This document shows, piece after piece, positions 1-7,597 of a stretch of DNA of 25,680 nucleotides. The notes under the pieces are model-generated. The model did not search any database, was not told the DNA's origin, and saw nothing but the letters and a program-made list of their open reading frames with translations. A program made the translations under genes and the position numbers. The DNA is taken from NCBI RefSeq assembly GCF_000350225.1, contig NW_005178498.1:16790-42469 (forward strand), in the 5' to 3' direction. This DNA is from Chondrus crispus (taxonomy: Eukaryota; Rhodophyta; Florideophyceae; Gigartinales; Gigartinaceae). Each line of letters starts with the position of its first letter. Position 1 is the stretch's first letter.

Positions 1-26
1 CTCCCCTTTTTTAATGGGCTGTTTTT

Positions 27-49
27 CCCCCCCCCCCCCCCCCCCCCCC
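27..49. repeat. Poly-C homopolymer (23 C)
   Basis: An uninterrupted run of 23 C follows five T, about 170 bp upstream of the RING-protein start codon. On the minus strand it is a poly-G run able to form G-quadruplex structure. Homopolymers of this length are often mis-sized by sequencing, so the exact count is uncertain. Confidence 0.9.
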
Positions 50-83
50 TCTCCTTGCAATCCATCTCATCTCATCGCATCCC

Positions 84-125
84 TGCCCTCTCCCTCTCCC
101 TCTCTCTCCCTTCCCCCTCACACCC
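84..125 (+). other. Pyrimidine-rich leader upstream of the RING gene
   Basis: This stretch is almost entirely C and T (repeated CCCTCTCC and CTCTCTCC). It lies 95-135 nt before the RING start codon and probably belongs to the promoter/5' UTR. Pyrimidine-rich tracts near transcription starts are common in compact eukaryotic genomes. No TATA box is evident. Its role is inferred from position only. Confidence 0.3.
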
Positions 126-219
126 ATTCACATCGCCGACCCACCGGCGACAACACGCCCCCCCTCTCCTTCGTTACCCTCGCGGTCATTGGCAACGCGC
201 CCGTGCGCTTCTCCCCACC

Positions 220-837
220 ATGTCTCAAATGGACTTTGCCGACCCAATTCCCAGTTTCCATCCCCCGCCTCCCCAAGCGACGACGACCACAACAACCACA
301 TCCCCCTCTCCCGCCGAAGCCTACCCCCCGCCCCGACCCGTGCATGACCTACTCGCCCTCATCCGTGGCGCCTTCAACGCAGTGCTTGACCTGGCCCCTG
401 GTCTCGCCTCTCAACCAACTCAAACGTCTACCACCACTACGGTGACCACCATCACCGCCTCAGCCCCAGGTTCGGCGCAGCCCTTCACCACGCTCACCAC
501 CACCACTACCACCATGATGTCCACCTCCATCGTCCCGCTCGGCCCGTCCGACCACGGTCACCGCTCGTGTGTGGATTTCATTCGCAGACTGTTGTTTGCA
601 AGTGGCGCCACAGACCTCAGGATTAACGCCCTCCCCGTCAGGTCCCTCTGCCCGGAGGACGGCATCGACAAGCTCGCTTTTGGACAGGATACGTGTGCTA
701 TTTGCTTGGACGGCTATGAGACCGATAACAGGGTCCGCGTCCTCGGCTGCGAACATGTTTTCCACACAGGGTGCATCGACCCTTGGCTAAGGAGAGGAAG
801 ACCCACGTGCCCGCTGTGTCAGACTATTTGCTGTTGA
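220..837 (+). CDS. RING-H2 finger protein, probable E3 ubiquitin ligase
   Basis: A protein of 205 residues with a C-terminal RING-H2 finger. The zinc ligands read C159, C162, C177, H179, H182, C185, C197 and C200, with the CxHxxHxxC core and a Trp before the last pair (IDPW), which usually contacts the E2 enzyme. RING-H2 proteins transfer ubiquitin from E2 to a substrate. The first ~80 residues are Pro/Thr-rich low complexity and probably disordered; no membrane segment is seen. The ATG at 220 was chosen because its context (CCACCATG) matches the tandem-CAP gene's; the open frame continues upstream to about 55 but without another ATG. The RING is very close to the C-terminus, as in many RNF/ATL-like ligases. 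The substrate cannot be inferred. Confidence 0.85.
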   Translation: MSQMDFADPIPSFHPPPPQATTTTTTTSPSPAEAYPPPRPVHDLLALIRGAFNAVLDLAPGLASQPTQTSTTTTVTTITASAPGSAQPFTTLTTTTTTMMSTSIVPLGPSDHGHRSCVDFIRRLLFASGATDLRINALPVRSLCPEDGIDKLAFGQDTCAICLDGYETDNRVRVLGCEHVFHTGCIDPWLRRGRPTCPLCQTICC

Positions 838-851
838 CGTTGGCCATGTCT

Positions 852-928
852 AAGCCCTGTCTAAGCCCTGCCTGTGCCCTGCCTGTGCCCTGCCTGTGCC
901 CTGCCTGTGCCCTGTCTGTGCCCTGCCT
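852..928. repeat. 11-bp tandem repeat, 7 units
   Basis: Seven consecutive 11-mers with consensus GTGCCCTGCCT; the first two begin AAG and two carry a T for C. It starts 15 nt after the RING stop codon and so probably lies in its 3' UTR. Confidence 0.9.
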
Positions 929-1299
929 GCTTCGCTTTTACGTCTCTGCGCGGCGCCTGTAGAGAAAGCTGATCTCGCGCCGCTGCAATCCGTCGCTTCA
1001 CGCTCATCTCGGTACCGCACTCGCGGTCCGTGTCGGACCTTTTTCTACAACTGCACATATAGTAAGGAAAGACACCAAGCATCTACCGTGAAGGCGCAAA
1101 AGCGAGCCTATTCTACAGTATCGCAGGCGGCCCCTCGCCCTGCAACCTAGGCGCGCCATACTCTTCCGCAAGCCCGCGTACCTCGTCGATGAGCACGTGC
1201 GGAGAGATACGATGCATACAGATTGGAGTGCTCGCGCAAGTGTCGAGGTATGCACCGGCGTATGAAACGGTCGCGGGCTCGGGCTCACTGTCCACCCAC

Positions 1300-1332
1300 G
1301 CACCTTGGCCGCACCTTGGCTGCACCTTGGCC
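1300..1332. repeat. 11-bp tandem repeat, 3 units
   Basis: Three units of GCACCTTGGCC, the second ending in T. The period equals that of the 852-928 array but the sequence is unrelated. Confidence 0.85.
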
Positions 1333-1500
1333 GCAGTGATTGCGAGACGGTACGAGACACGAGGCGCTCGGGAGCTGTTGCGCGGGGCTGTTGAGGTGTT
1401 GCTGGATTTTCACCAACCGACGCAGGGTGTGTCATACTTTGCTAGACAGGTGTCCTTTCGCCCGGGTAGGGTGTGATTTTTTTGGGCAGCTCTGGTGGCA

Positions 1501-1560
1501 GAGGGGCGCTTGGCGGAGGGGCGCTTGGCGGAGGGGCGCCTGGCGAAGGGGCGCCTGGCG
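1501..1560. repeat. 15-bp tandem repeat, 4 units
   Basis: Four units of GAGGGGCGCTTGGCG with two point variants (CTT to CCT; a leading G to A). The period is a multiple of three, so open frames pass through it on both strands and give artificial peptide repeats. Confidence 0.9.
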
Positions 1561-1600
1561 AAGGGGTGGAGGTTGCATATGCACGTTTGCGCGTGCTGTG

Positions 1601-1619
1601 TACAGTACCCTGGGTACCG
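1601..1619. repeat. Dispersed near-palindrome, copy A
   Basis: TACAGTACCCTGGGTACCG: near-palindromic 7-bp arms around a 3-nt centre. Related copies lie at 1986-2004 and 16732-16750; together they read TACWGTACCMWGGGTACYG. Confidence 0.6.
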
Positions 1620-1653
1620 TGTACATTATGTGACAAGTAGATTAGTGTGGCTA

Positions 1654-1765
1654 CAGTAGCCATGCTATAGCTGCAATGACCTTGTAAAGGTGCTGGTTTA
1701 ACTGACCAGCCTGCTATTTTCAAGTGCAGCGGCCTTTGGTACCCCCATTTAGGACGGGCCTACTG
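1654..1765. repeat. Possible 112-bp TA-flanked mini inverted-repeat element
   Basis: Bounded by TA dinucleotides, the segment starts CAGTAGCC and ends GGCCTACTG, so the ends are inverted for about 6-8 bp (CAGTAG, then CC or GCC). This is the layout of a very short TA-targeting element, but the inverted match is too short to be sure. Confidence 0.25.
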
Positions 1766-1947
1766 TAATCTATCCAACTCTATCATGCCGGCGGTTAATC
1801 TCGGCACGAAATTAGCGGAGTGGAGCTTCAACTCTCAAACTGCGCATCTTCCACCGCGATGTGACCGCGCATCTGCCCCGCTCCGCTGTCGTGCCATTTC
1901 CATTGCATGCGCGACATCACAAACACCTGATCCCACATCCTATCGCC

Positions 1948-2196
1948 GCACAATCTCAACACAGGCAATCCACGCCTGCGAAACATACTGTACCAAGGGT
2001 ACCGTTCTCACTGGTCTAATTCTGGAGAAGGGTCAATTCTGGACAATCTATTCTTGAGTACTGTACGCCTGCATGTCCCGCGTGCATCGCCTGCCCATGC
2101 CATCGGGGCACAATCTCAACAACTCGATACTGTACCTTATTCCGGATACTGCTAGTGCTACAATACATCAAACAAATCCACGCCTGCGAAACATAC
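1948..2196. repeat. Diverged direct repeats in intergenic DNA
   Basis: A 14-mer (GCACAATCTCAACA) occurs at 1948-1961 and 2108-2121. A longer 22-bp identical stretch occurs at 1967-1988 and 2175-2196, containing CACGCCTGCGAAACATAC. The order is the same in both copies but the spacing differs (5 versus 53 nt), so this looks like an old duplication followed by an insertion or deletion. Confidence 0.7.
1986..2004. repeat. Dispersed near-palindrome, copy B
   Basis: TACTGTACCAAGGGTACCG, related to 1601-1619 and 16732-16750. It overlaps the end of one of the direct-repeat copies. Confidence 0.6.
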
Positions 2197-2226
2197 GTCA
2201 TATCCAAAAAGAGCCCTTCTTTACAT

Positions 2227-2348
2227 CCCCTCCCTACATCGACAGTATGCTTCGCTGCACTAACACATCGTCACTACGCTAACACCACCCCTCCCTACAT
2301 CGACAGTATGCTTCGCTGCACTAACACATCGTCACTACGCCAACACCA
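2227..2348. repeat. 61-bp tandem duplication, 2 units
   Basis: Two adjacent 61-bp units (2227-2287 and 2288-2348) that appear identical apart from one T/C difference (ACGCTAAC versus ACGCCAAC). The duplication ends about 12 bp before the glyoxalase stop codon, in its 3' UTR. The near-identity suggests it is recent, or a collapsed or expanded array in the assembly. Confidence 0.9.
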
Positions 2349-2360
2349 CCCCTCCACCAC

Positions 2361-3623
2361 CTACCCACCGATCCCGAACGGCTTCTCATACGGCACGTCG
2401 CCCGCCTCGCCACTCCTCTTAATAATCTCTACCCAGTACCCCGTCGAAGGCTCCGCCACGAATGAAAGCTCGCCCGCATCCCTGAACGGCCCCGCCTGCC
2501 TCACGATCTTATACCCCTCCTTCTCCATTGCCTGAGTTGTCCCATAAATGTCATCTACGATGATGCCGAGATGCCCAAACCCGCGATGCGGCTTTGCGTT
2601 CCCGTGCGCGTACATTTGCTCGCTCTCATTCTCCGTGCCCCAGTGATGCTTGAGCAAGATCTTGCACTCCCTCCGCGCATGCACCCACTCCGCCTTCTCC
2701 GCTTCCGCCACGCTATCCTCTACCTCGCTCGCCCAAGAATAGGCCAGGAAGTACTCCGTGCATTTGTCGTCCTCGTGGTCCAGCCGCGCGATGCAGCGGA
2801 AGCCGAGCCTGGAGAAGAACCGCATCGCGTCGCGCGGATCCTTCACGCGGAGCATCACGCTGCCGTAGACCGGGTCCGTCTTGACCATGTCCACGCCGCC
2901 GTCGCCTGGCGTGTGCCCTCTCTCTGTCAGCTGTATCAAATATCCATCGGGGTCTGCGACGACGGCCGTGCCATCCTTCCCGTCCGTAGACGCGCCCTGC
3001 ACGACCGCAACGCCCTTCTTCTCCAGCATGTCCATGACGCCTGGTAGGTTGGACACGATCACTCCGACGTGGCCAAAGCCCTTTGGGTCTTGATTTCCAT
3101 TGACATACACTTCATCCCCTTTATCATTCTCGCTCGCTGCCTGCACGCTCTCATCATAAGTCTCTCTCGGCCAATTCCACGTGAGCTCTATTGTGGGGTA
3201 GGGCCTTCCCCAGAGCCACTGAGCGCGTTTTGGCTGCGGATCGGCTTGGTCCGGAACGTCGTCATCGGTGTAGGCGTAGAAAAAGAGCGAAAACTGGAGA
3301 TCCGGAAAGTCGAGACGGGTGAGATAGGTCATTCCCAGGGCGTGCTCGTAGAAGGCGCGCGAGGCAGTTGGGTTGACGATACGCAGCATTGTTTGTGCAA
3401 AGACAGGGTTCTCACCGGCGAAGGAGGGAGGCAGATCTGTCGGCGTTGCTAGCGAGGCCGACGCGGTGGCATGGTGATGGGGGACGGAGACGGGGGCGGA
3501 AGGGCGCGACATTAGGGCGATGCGGAAGCGCGGGTTGTAGGGAGACGTGGTTGGAGAGAGGACGAGAGGGAGCTGGAAGGCCGGGAGAAAACGCTGCGAG
3601 ACCCGGCGCAGGGCGAAGGACAT
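2361..3623 (-). CDS. GLO1: Two-domain glyoxalase I (lactoylglutathione lyase)
   Basis: A protein of 420 residues with two fused VOC/glyoxalase domains (about 74-235 and 252-402), as in yeast and plant GLO1. It isomerises the methylglyoxal-glutathione hemithioacetal to lactoylglutathione. Domain 1 shows FAQTMLRI (Q77), TIELTWNW (E146), GFGHVG (H185) and DPDGYLIQL (Q231 where Glu is usual). Domain 2 shows S255 where Gln is expected, L323 for Glu, and H351 and E399 intact. Each site of the family takes two ligands from each domain, so Q77/E146/H351/E399 make one complete site and the other is degenerate. The start at 3623 gives an Arg-rich, acid-free N-terminus (MSFALRRVSQRFLPAF) like an organelle presequence. 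An internal Met at residue 38 could give a cytosolic form. The frame stays open to 3845, but the extra residues resemble no family member. Confidence 0.93.
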   Translation of the reverse strand: MSFALRRVSQRFLPAFQLPLVLSPTTSPYNPRFRIALMSRPSAPVSVPHHHATASASLATPTDLPPSFAGENPVFAQTMLRIVNPTASRAFYEHALGMTYLTRLDFPDLQFSLFFYAYTDDDVPDQADPQPKRAQWLWGRPYPTIELTWNWPRETYDESVQAASENDKGDEVYVNGNQDPKGFGHVGVIVSNLPGVMDMLEKKGVAVVQGASTDGKDGTAVVADPDGYLIQLTERGHTPGDGGVDMVKTDPVYGSVMLRVKDPRDAMRFFSRLGFRCIARLDHEDDKCTEYFLAYSWASEVEDSVAEAEKAEWVHARRECKILLKHHWGTENESEQMYAHGNAKPHRGFGHLGIIVDDIYGTTQAMEKEGYKIVRQAGPFRDAGELSFVAEPSTGYWVEIIKRSGEAGDVPYEKPFGIGG

Positions 3624-4154
3624 TTCTCGGTGGCAGTGACAGGAGCGCGCAAGTTGGAGAGGTGAACTGGCGTTTGAAGAGAGAGATAGGAAGGAGCAGT
3701 AGAGGATGTCGGCATACGGCACCCTTGGGTAGATTACGCTGTTCGGATCACTGGTCCAGGGGCAGCTCGCGACATGCCGACTCGGGTAGAAAAATCTGCT
3801 TCGCTCGTGACACGTCGTCCACGTTTCGTGCCACGTTTCGTGCATCTCTTCATTGTTTTTGGGCGATGAGTCTGATTACATATCGTGGCATTCGCAAAGC
3901 ACAGCAATGTGGACACTCACGTGCCAGAGCGAAACTTACAGCACATTTGTGAAGTGCAGGGATACTGTACAAAGGTCGGTTTCGCTTCGTCTGCTTGTTG
4001 TCCCACGCTCCTCTCTTCCGTCCCTGTTTCCAATGCTCTAAAACTCAGAACACCAAACCCTCTCCTCCCTCGCCCGATCGTCATGCTACAGTGTTCTAAC
4101 TCCATCAACTAACTCCCCATTCCCACCTGCATCTAACAACCCTCACTCACCACC
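3624..4154. promoter_or_regulatory. Divergent promoter region GLO1 / tandem-CAP gene
   Basis: 531 bp between two start codons facing away from each other, so it must hold both promoters. It contains an exact 12-bp tandem duplication (CCACGTTTCGTG, 3819-3842) with a CACGTTTCGTG core that could bind a regulator, and one TACTGTA heptamer (3963-3969). No TATA box is convincing. No gene is seen. Confidence 0.5.
3819..3842. repeat. 12-bp tandem repeat, 2 units
   Basis: CCACGTTTCGTG occurs twice head-to-tail, about 200 bp upstream of the glyoxalase start and 310 bp upstream of the CAP-domain gene. It could be a paired binding site. Confidence 0.8.
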
Positions 4155-5729
4155 ATGGCTCTAGCAGCCCCCGTCGACGCGGAAGCCTCTCTGGAAGCCG
4201 TAGAGCGCAAAGTCCGCGCCCTCGAGCTCTTCGCCGTCAACCATCGTCTAGGCGGAGCAGCCCTTCCGCCCCTCGCCTCGCCGCGCGTCTTCCGCAACGA
4301 CCGCGCCTTGTACAACGCCATTGACTCCACCATTGTGCGCATCAAGAACATCGCAGACGCCTTGCCAAAAGTCGTCACCGCAGGCCGCTCGCACATCCAG
4401 GCCCAGCTCGTCGACTACGATCCGGGCGAGGTCTTTCAGAGACAGATGGCAAAGCCTTTGCAGCAGCTCAAGAACGCCGCCACGGAGATTGGAAAATTGG
4501 GTGCCGAGTTTGGAGACGCTGCCGCTACAATCCTGGAACAGACTACCCTGTTCGAGAAGAGCGTCCTCGCAGAGGCACAAGTTATCTCCAAGGCCTCGCG
4601 CATGGCCAAACCTGCCAACCCTGCCATTTTGAAAAAGGAGTGCGCGGAACTTGTCGATGCAAGCGCGGATGCTGCTGAGCTCAAGTACGACATTGACATT
4701 CGAAATGCATTGCATAATCATGCCATAGCTTTGTCAGATGCCTCGGCCGCCCTGGGCTGGATCGTTGCGCCGGCCGCCTTGAAGCATGCGCGCGACTACA
4801 AATCTATTGTCAACACGCTAGCAGAGGATATTCTATCACGCTATATTGATCTCGGCTGCAACCCCATTCATAGCGACTTTGCAGAGTCCCTCAACGCTGT
4901 CATGGACGCCTTGCTGAAGTACGTCGAAAAAGAGCATCCGGCAGGTTTGCGGTGGAACTACGCCGCGGGTGCTACGCCGGCGGGATACAGACGCGCCCAA
5001 CGGAATCTGCGCAAGGATTCGCATCCAATTGGAGACTTTTATCGCCTCATGCATAGCGGCTTGACTGAGTTTTCTGTTATTTCCGGAGAGCTTGGAGGCG
5101 TACTCAAGGCAGTCTTCCCGCGTCTCATAGGCGCATACGAAGAGATGGCAAAGGTTATTGAAACGGCGTCCAATCGCCGCAGGCCGCACAAGGATACGGA
5201 TGCAGCGTTGAGGATGCTGCTCATGTCTGTGCAACATGAGCTTACTCCTTTGGTTGCCCTACTAGACAAAGTGCCGAAAGAGGATAAGTATGCGCAGCAC
5301 TGCGTGACCTTGCGCGAGTTTTTGAACGCAATGCAATGGTGCACAGCGACAACACAGAAGATGTCGCCGGTCGGGTACATCATTGATGTCGAGTCGGTGA
5401 CAGTGTTGTACATCGATCGCATCGAAAAGCATTTTGGGTCGCAGGATACTTACGTGTCGCGTCTTCATCGCGCGTGGGCTGCCAGTCTGCGAAAGATGCT
5501 CAATGAACTGAAAGATTACGTCAAGCTGCACCACCCTAACGAGCTCACGTTTGATACACAAAAGAGCCGCAAGTCTGTTGACGCCATCATGAGGGACGTT
5601 TCGCTCACGCATCAACTGGCCGAGTTAAAGAACAAGTCGACAGCCAAGAAATGGACCCGGGCAACCATCACGAGAGCTGCGCGGGGAGGCAAGAAAGTAC
5701 AAGTCCCTGCGTGGGTAAAGAAACCATGA
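4155..5729 (+). CDS. Tandem CAP N-terminal domain protein (cyclase-associated-protein-like)
   Basis: A protein of 524 residues. Residues 12-25 (LEAVERKVRALE) resemble the N-terminal oligomerisation helix of CAP/Srv2. Residues ~86-268 match the CAP helical N domain, with KPLQQLKNAATEIGKLG, the buried ALGW (199-202) and HPAGLRW (261-267). Residues ~293-466 repeat the pattern in diverged form: NAMQW (391-395), P405, then DYVKLHHPNELTF (454-466). The tail is basic (about 490-524). Ordinary CAP has one such domain followed by polyproline, WH2 and a beta-helix that recycles ADP-actin; none of these is present, and the stop codon is clean. The N domain of CAP binds cofilin-actin, so a role in filament turnover is likely but inferred. 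The ATG sits in CACCATGG. The family was recognised by eye; the second copy is less certain than the first. Confidence 0.75.
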   Translation: MALAAPVDAEASLEAVERKVRALELFAVNHRLGGAALPPLASPRVFRNDRALYNAIDSTIVRIKNIADALPKVVTAGRSHIQAQLVDYDPGEVFQRQMAKPLQQLKNAATEIGKLGAEFGDAAATILEQTTLFEKSVLAEAQVISKASRMAKPANPAILKKECAELVDASADAAELKYDIDIRNALHNHAIALSDASAALGWIVAPAALKHARDYKSIVNTLAEDILSRYIDLGCNPIHSDFAESLNAVMDALLKYVEKEHPAGLRWNYAAGATPAGYRRAQRNLRKDSHPIGDFYRLMHSGLTEFSVISGELGGVLKAVFPRLIGAYEEMAKVIETASNRRRPHKDTDAALRMLLMSVQHELTPLVALLDKVPKEDKYAQHCVTLREFLNAMQWCTATTQKMSPVGYIIDVESVTVLYIDRIEKHFGSQDTYVSRLHRAWAASLRKMLNELKDYVKLHHPNELTFDTQKSRKSVDAIMRDVSLTHQLAELKNKSTAKKWTRATITRAARGGKKVQVPAWVKKP

Positions 5730-5954
5730 TTAATTAGGCCCGAATGCTAGTGTGCGAGATTCTCAAAGCGGTGAACATAGCGTGGAAAAAATTTTATGAG
5801 TTCGTAAGTACAGTAGGCGCTCCTCACACAGAGCTTATTTCGCGGGGCGAAAACGAGAAGGGCAGGTTTGGTCTAATGTGTCACACACCCAATGACATGG
5901 ACTGTCAAGCTGGGGAAGGCATGGTACCGCAGCAGTGAGGATGCGAAATATTGC
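5730..5954. other. Convergent 3' junction, CAP-domain gene / LHCR
   Basis: 225 bp between two facing stop codons. It holds one TACAGTA (5809-5815). A 64-codon frame at 5744-5938 is not like any family I know. I see no gene. Confidence 0.5.
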
Positions 5955-6554
5955 TCACTGTCCTAGGGTAGTGAGCTGAGCGATGATGGGCTTGCCAGTA
6001 GTGATGGTTTGGAAGATAAAACCAATACTTGCGAGCATGGCCAAACGACCATTCTTCAGTTCCTTCAGCTTGAGTTCCTCCATGTTGCCCTTGGAGCCCA
6101 TCCCGAGAGGGTCGAAGCCGAGGTCGGCACCACTCTCGTAGGTCTTCTTGAAAGTAGCCAACTCAATGATAGTGATAGCCACAAGAATCTGAACCCAGCC
6201 TTCAACGGGCACGGCATAGATAGCCTTGATGGGGTTGGCCTCGGCGAACATGGGGTTTGGGAGGTGCACGAACTCCTGTACTAGCATACCGACTGTGGCG
6301 AGCATGGCAACTCGCCCGTTCTTCAATTCACCGGCGGCGGCATAATCCTGGTCGAGGTAGTCAGAGAGGTAGAGCGGGTCAAAGCCGCTGTCGCCGATGC
6401 GGGAGCCGTCGAGCTTAGAGGGGGCCTCGAGGAACGGGATGGCCCTGCTGGCAACCATCGTCACAGCCGGGCGGGCCGACGTGCTTGGAGCAGATAGAGC
6501 CGCGGCACTGAAGGACGGGCGGAAGGCGGTGAATGATGAAACGAAGGCAAACAT
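5955..6554 (-). CDS. Light-harvesting chlorophyll-binding protein, red-lineage LHCR type
   Basis: A protein of 199 residues of the three-helix LHC superfamily. Helix 1 carries ELKNGRVAML (76-85) and helix 3 carries ELKNGRLAML (165-174); the Glu and Asn bind chlorophyll Mg and the Arg pairs with the opposite helix. Helix 2 lies near 118-136. GFDPL precedes both helix 1 and helix 3. The protein harvests light in the thylakoid membrane, in red algae chiefly for photosystem I. Residues 1 to about 33 (MFAFVSSF, then Ser/Ala/Pro-rich) look like a transit peptide with the early Phe typical of red algae. The ATG at 6554 is the only one giving this peptide. Light-dependent expression is expected for the family. 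Upstream lie a TATA-like TTTATTAAA and a 12-bp inverted repeat. Confidence 0.95.
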   Translation of the reverse strand: MFAFVSSFTAFRPSFSAAALSAPSTSARPAVTMVASRAIPFLEAPSKLDGSRIGDSGFDPLYLSDYLDQDYAAAGELKNGRVAMLATVGMLVQEFVHLPNPMFAEANPIKAIYAVPVEGWVQILVAITIIELATFKKTYESGADLGFDPLGMGSKGNMEELKLKELKNGRLAMLASIGFIFQTITTGKPIIAQLTTLGQ

Positions 6555-6655
6555 CTTTGCGGAGTGGGGGCAGGATGAGAAAATGGAAAAAAGGGGATAA
6601 GGGGGTCGCTGAAGTGAAGCGGGTGGGTGTCGATGACGATGGGGACGGCGACTCG

Positions 6656-6664
6656 TTTAATAAA
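6656..6664 (-). promoter_or_regulatory. TATA-like element upstream of LHCR
   Basis: TTTATTAAA on the minus strand, about 100 nt before the LHCR start codon in otherwise GC-rich DNA. The position suits a TATA box with a moderate 5' UTR. It has not been tied to a mapped start site. Confidence 0.25.
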
Positions 6665-6721
6665 GTGTCGGGCCTTGCCCTGAGTTGCGAGCTCTGAGGT
6701 TAGCTAGGCGCACTGTCATTG

Positions 6722-6806
6722 GTCCTGATCAAGATGCGATTCGAGCGTCGGGTGGTGCTGGGGGCAAGCAGCGGCAAGTGCTTGGCCTGGGAGGCTTGAT
6801 CAGGAC
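6722..6806. promoter_or_regulatory. 12-bp inverted repeat in LHCR/MED14 divergent region
   Basis: GTCCTGATCAAG (6722-6733) and its exact reverse complement CTTGATCAGGAC (6795-6806) are 61 nt apart, 170-250 nt upstream of the LHCR start and about 790 nt upstream of MED14. Each arm contains the palindrome TGATCA. Two inverted copies of one site suggest paired binding of a regulator, possibly a light-response element of the antenna gene. Confidence 0.4.
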
Positions 6807-7597
6807 GAGGTATTTAAGATCTTTTTAGAAAATTGCATCTCTCCGAGGTGCATGCAGTGAGTTTCGCAAAATGATTGGTAGAATCGACGCCATGAAACCC
6901 TTCTCTCCGCCGCCCAGCCTGGAATATATCCAATGGATGCGGGTCCCGCATCGGCAGGTGCTGCCCGCAGTTCTTCAGTTTTGATACAAAATATTATTAA
7001 AATATTTGAATAACCCTTCCGCAATGTCATAACGTGTACACGTCTCATAGCATTTCATACGCTGTACTGTACGGGCACGTACGATTAGAACTGCACATCT
7101 GGGAGTGTAATTTGTTTCTGTCCATTTCAATTAAACGGCATGGCTTGTATCTTACAGGGCGAGTACCTTCTGCAGTACGGAGAAGGCTAGAAAGTATAGT
7201 ACACGTGTATCAATATTTTTCTATTTTTCCTTGTTTTCCCGCCTTGTGCAGTGTGTTGCCTGCCATCTTGAGAACACGCCCTGTACCATTTCTTTGATTT
7301 ATGCTACCGTTGAAGACCTCCCTACCGCCTTTTGACGCAAACACATTTACCGCTCTCAATCTCACTCATTCAAAGGTCGCCCAAGCTCCTCAGCGATACA
7401 TCGATATGAAATCATCCGGCACATGACTATCCCTGCGATTCACGTTTGGTCGGCTGCAGCTGAACGTGTCGCAGACTCGAAACTCTACCGCCTTCCTCCG
7501 TTTGCATACATTCTGAATTTGACCGCCGTTACACATTGTCTCGCAAGATCCATCCTCTGGCTCGAGCTAAAGCACACCTTGCGAGACGCACAAAACC

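Larger units (their letters stand above)
838..2360. other. Repeat-rich convergent intergenic region
   Basis: This 1.5 kb lies between the 3' ends of the RING and glyoxalase genes. It holds at least four separate tandem or direct repeats, described individually, and seven of the window's 16 TACAGTA/TACTGTA heptamers. The open frames crossing it are Arg/Ser/Pro-rich, shift with the repeats and resemble nothing I recognise. I see no supported gene. Confidence 0.7.
6555..7597. other. Divergent intergenic region LHCR / MED14
   Basis: 1043 bp between two start codons. Besides the inverted repeat and TATA-like site it holds AT-richer DNA near 6990-7010 and one TACTGTA (7065-7071). The open frames here are short and unlike known proteins. 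I see no further gene. Confidence 0.5.

Noticed and set aside
55..219. N-terminal extension of the RING protein to position 55
   Set aside because: The upstream frame begins with TTG inside a pyrimidine tract; the ATG at 220 has a strong start context.
1004..1435. 143-codon minus-strand open frame in the repeat-rich region
   Set aside because: Arg/Ser/Pro-rich, overlaps the 11-bp repeat at 1300-1332, has overlapping frames on the other strand and no family likeness. The shorter frame at 1113-1325 is no better.
1340..1633. Open frames encoding pentapeptide repeats (WRRGA and a Pro-rich antisense version)
   Set aside because: They follow from the 15-bp tandem repeat, whose period is a multiple of three; nothing outside the repeat supports coding.
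3624..3845. 74-residue N-terminal extension of glyoxalase I (start at 3845)
   Set aside because: It contains a repeat-derived HETWHETW and Cys-rich sequence unlike any GLO1 leader. The ATG at 3623 gives a normal presequence.
4155..5729. First reading of the 4155 gene as exocyst subunit Exo70
   Set aside because: The all-helical character and basic C-terminus suggested it, but the ALGW and HPxGLxW pattern fits the CAP N domain in order and spacing.
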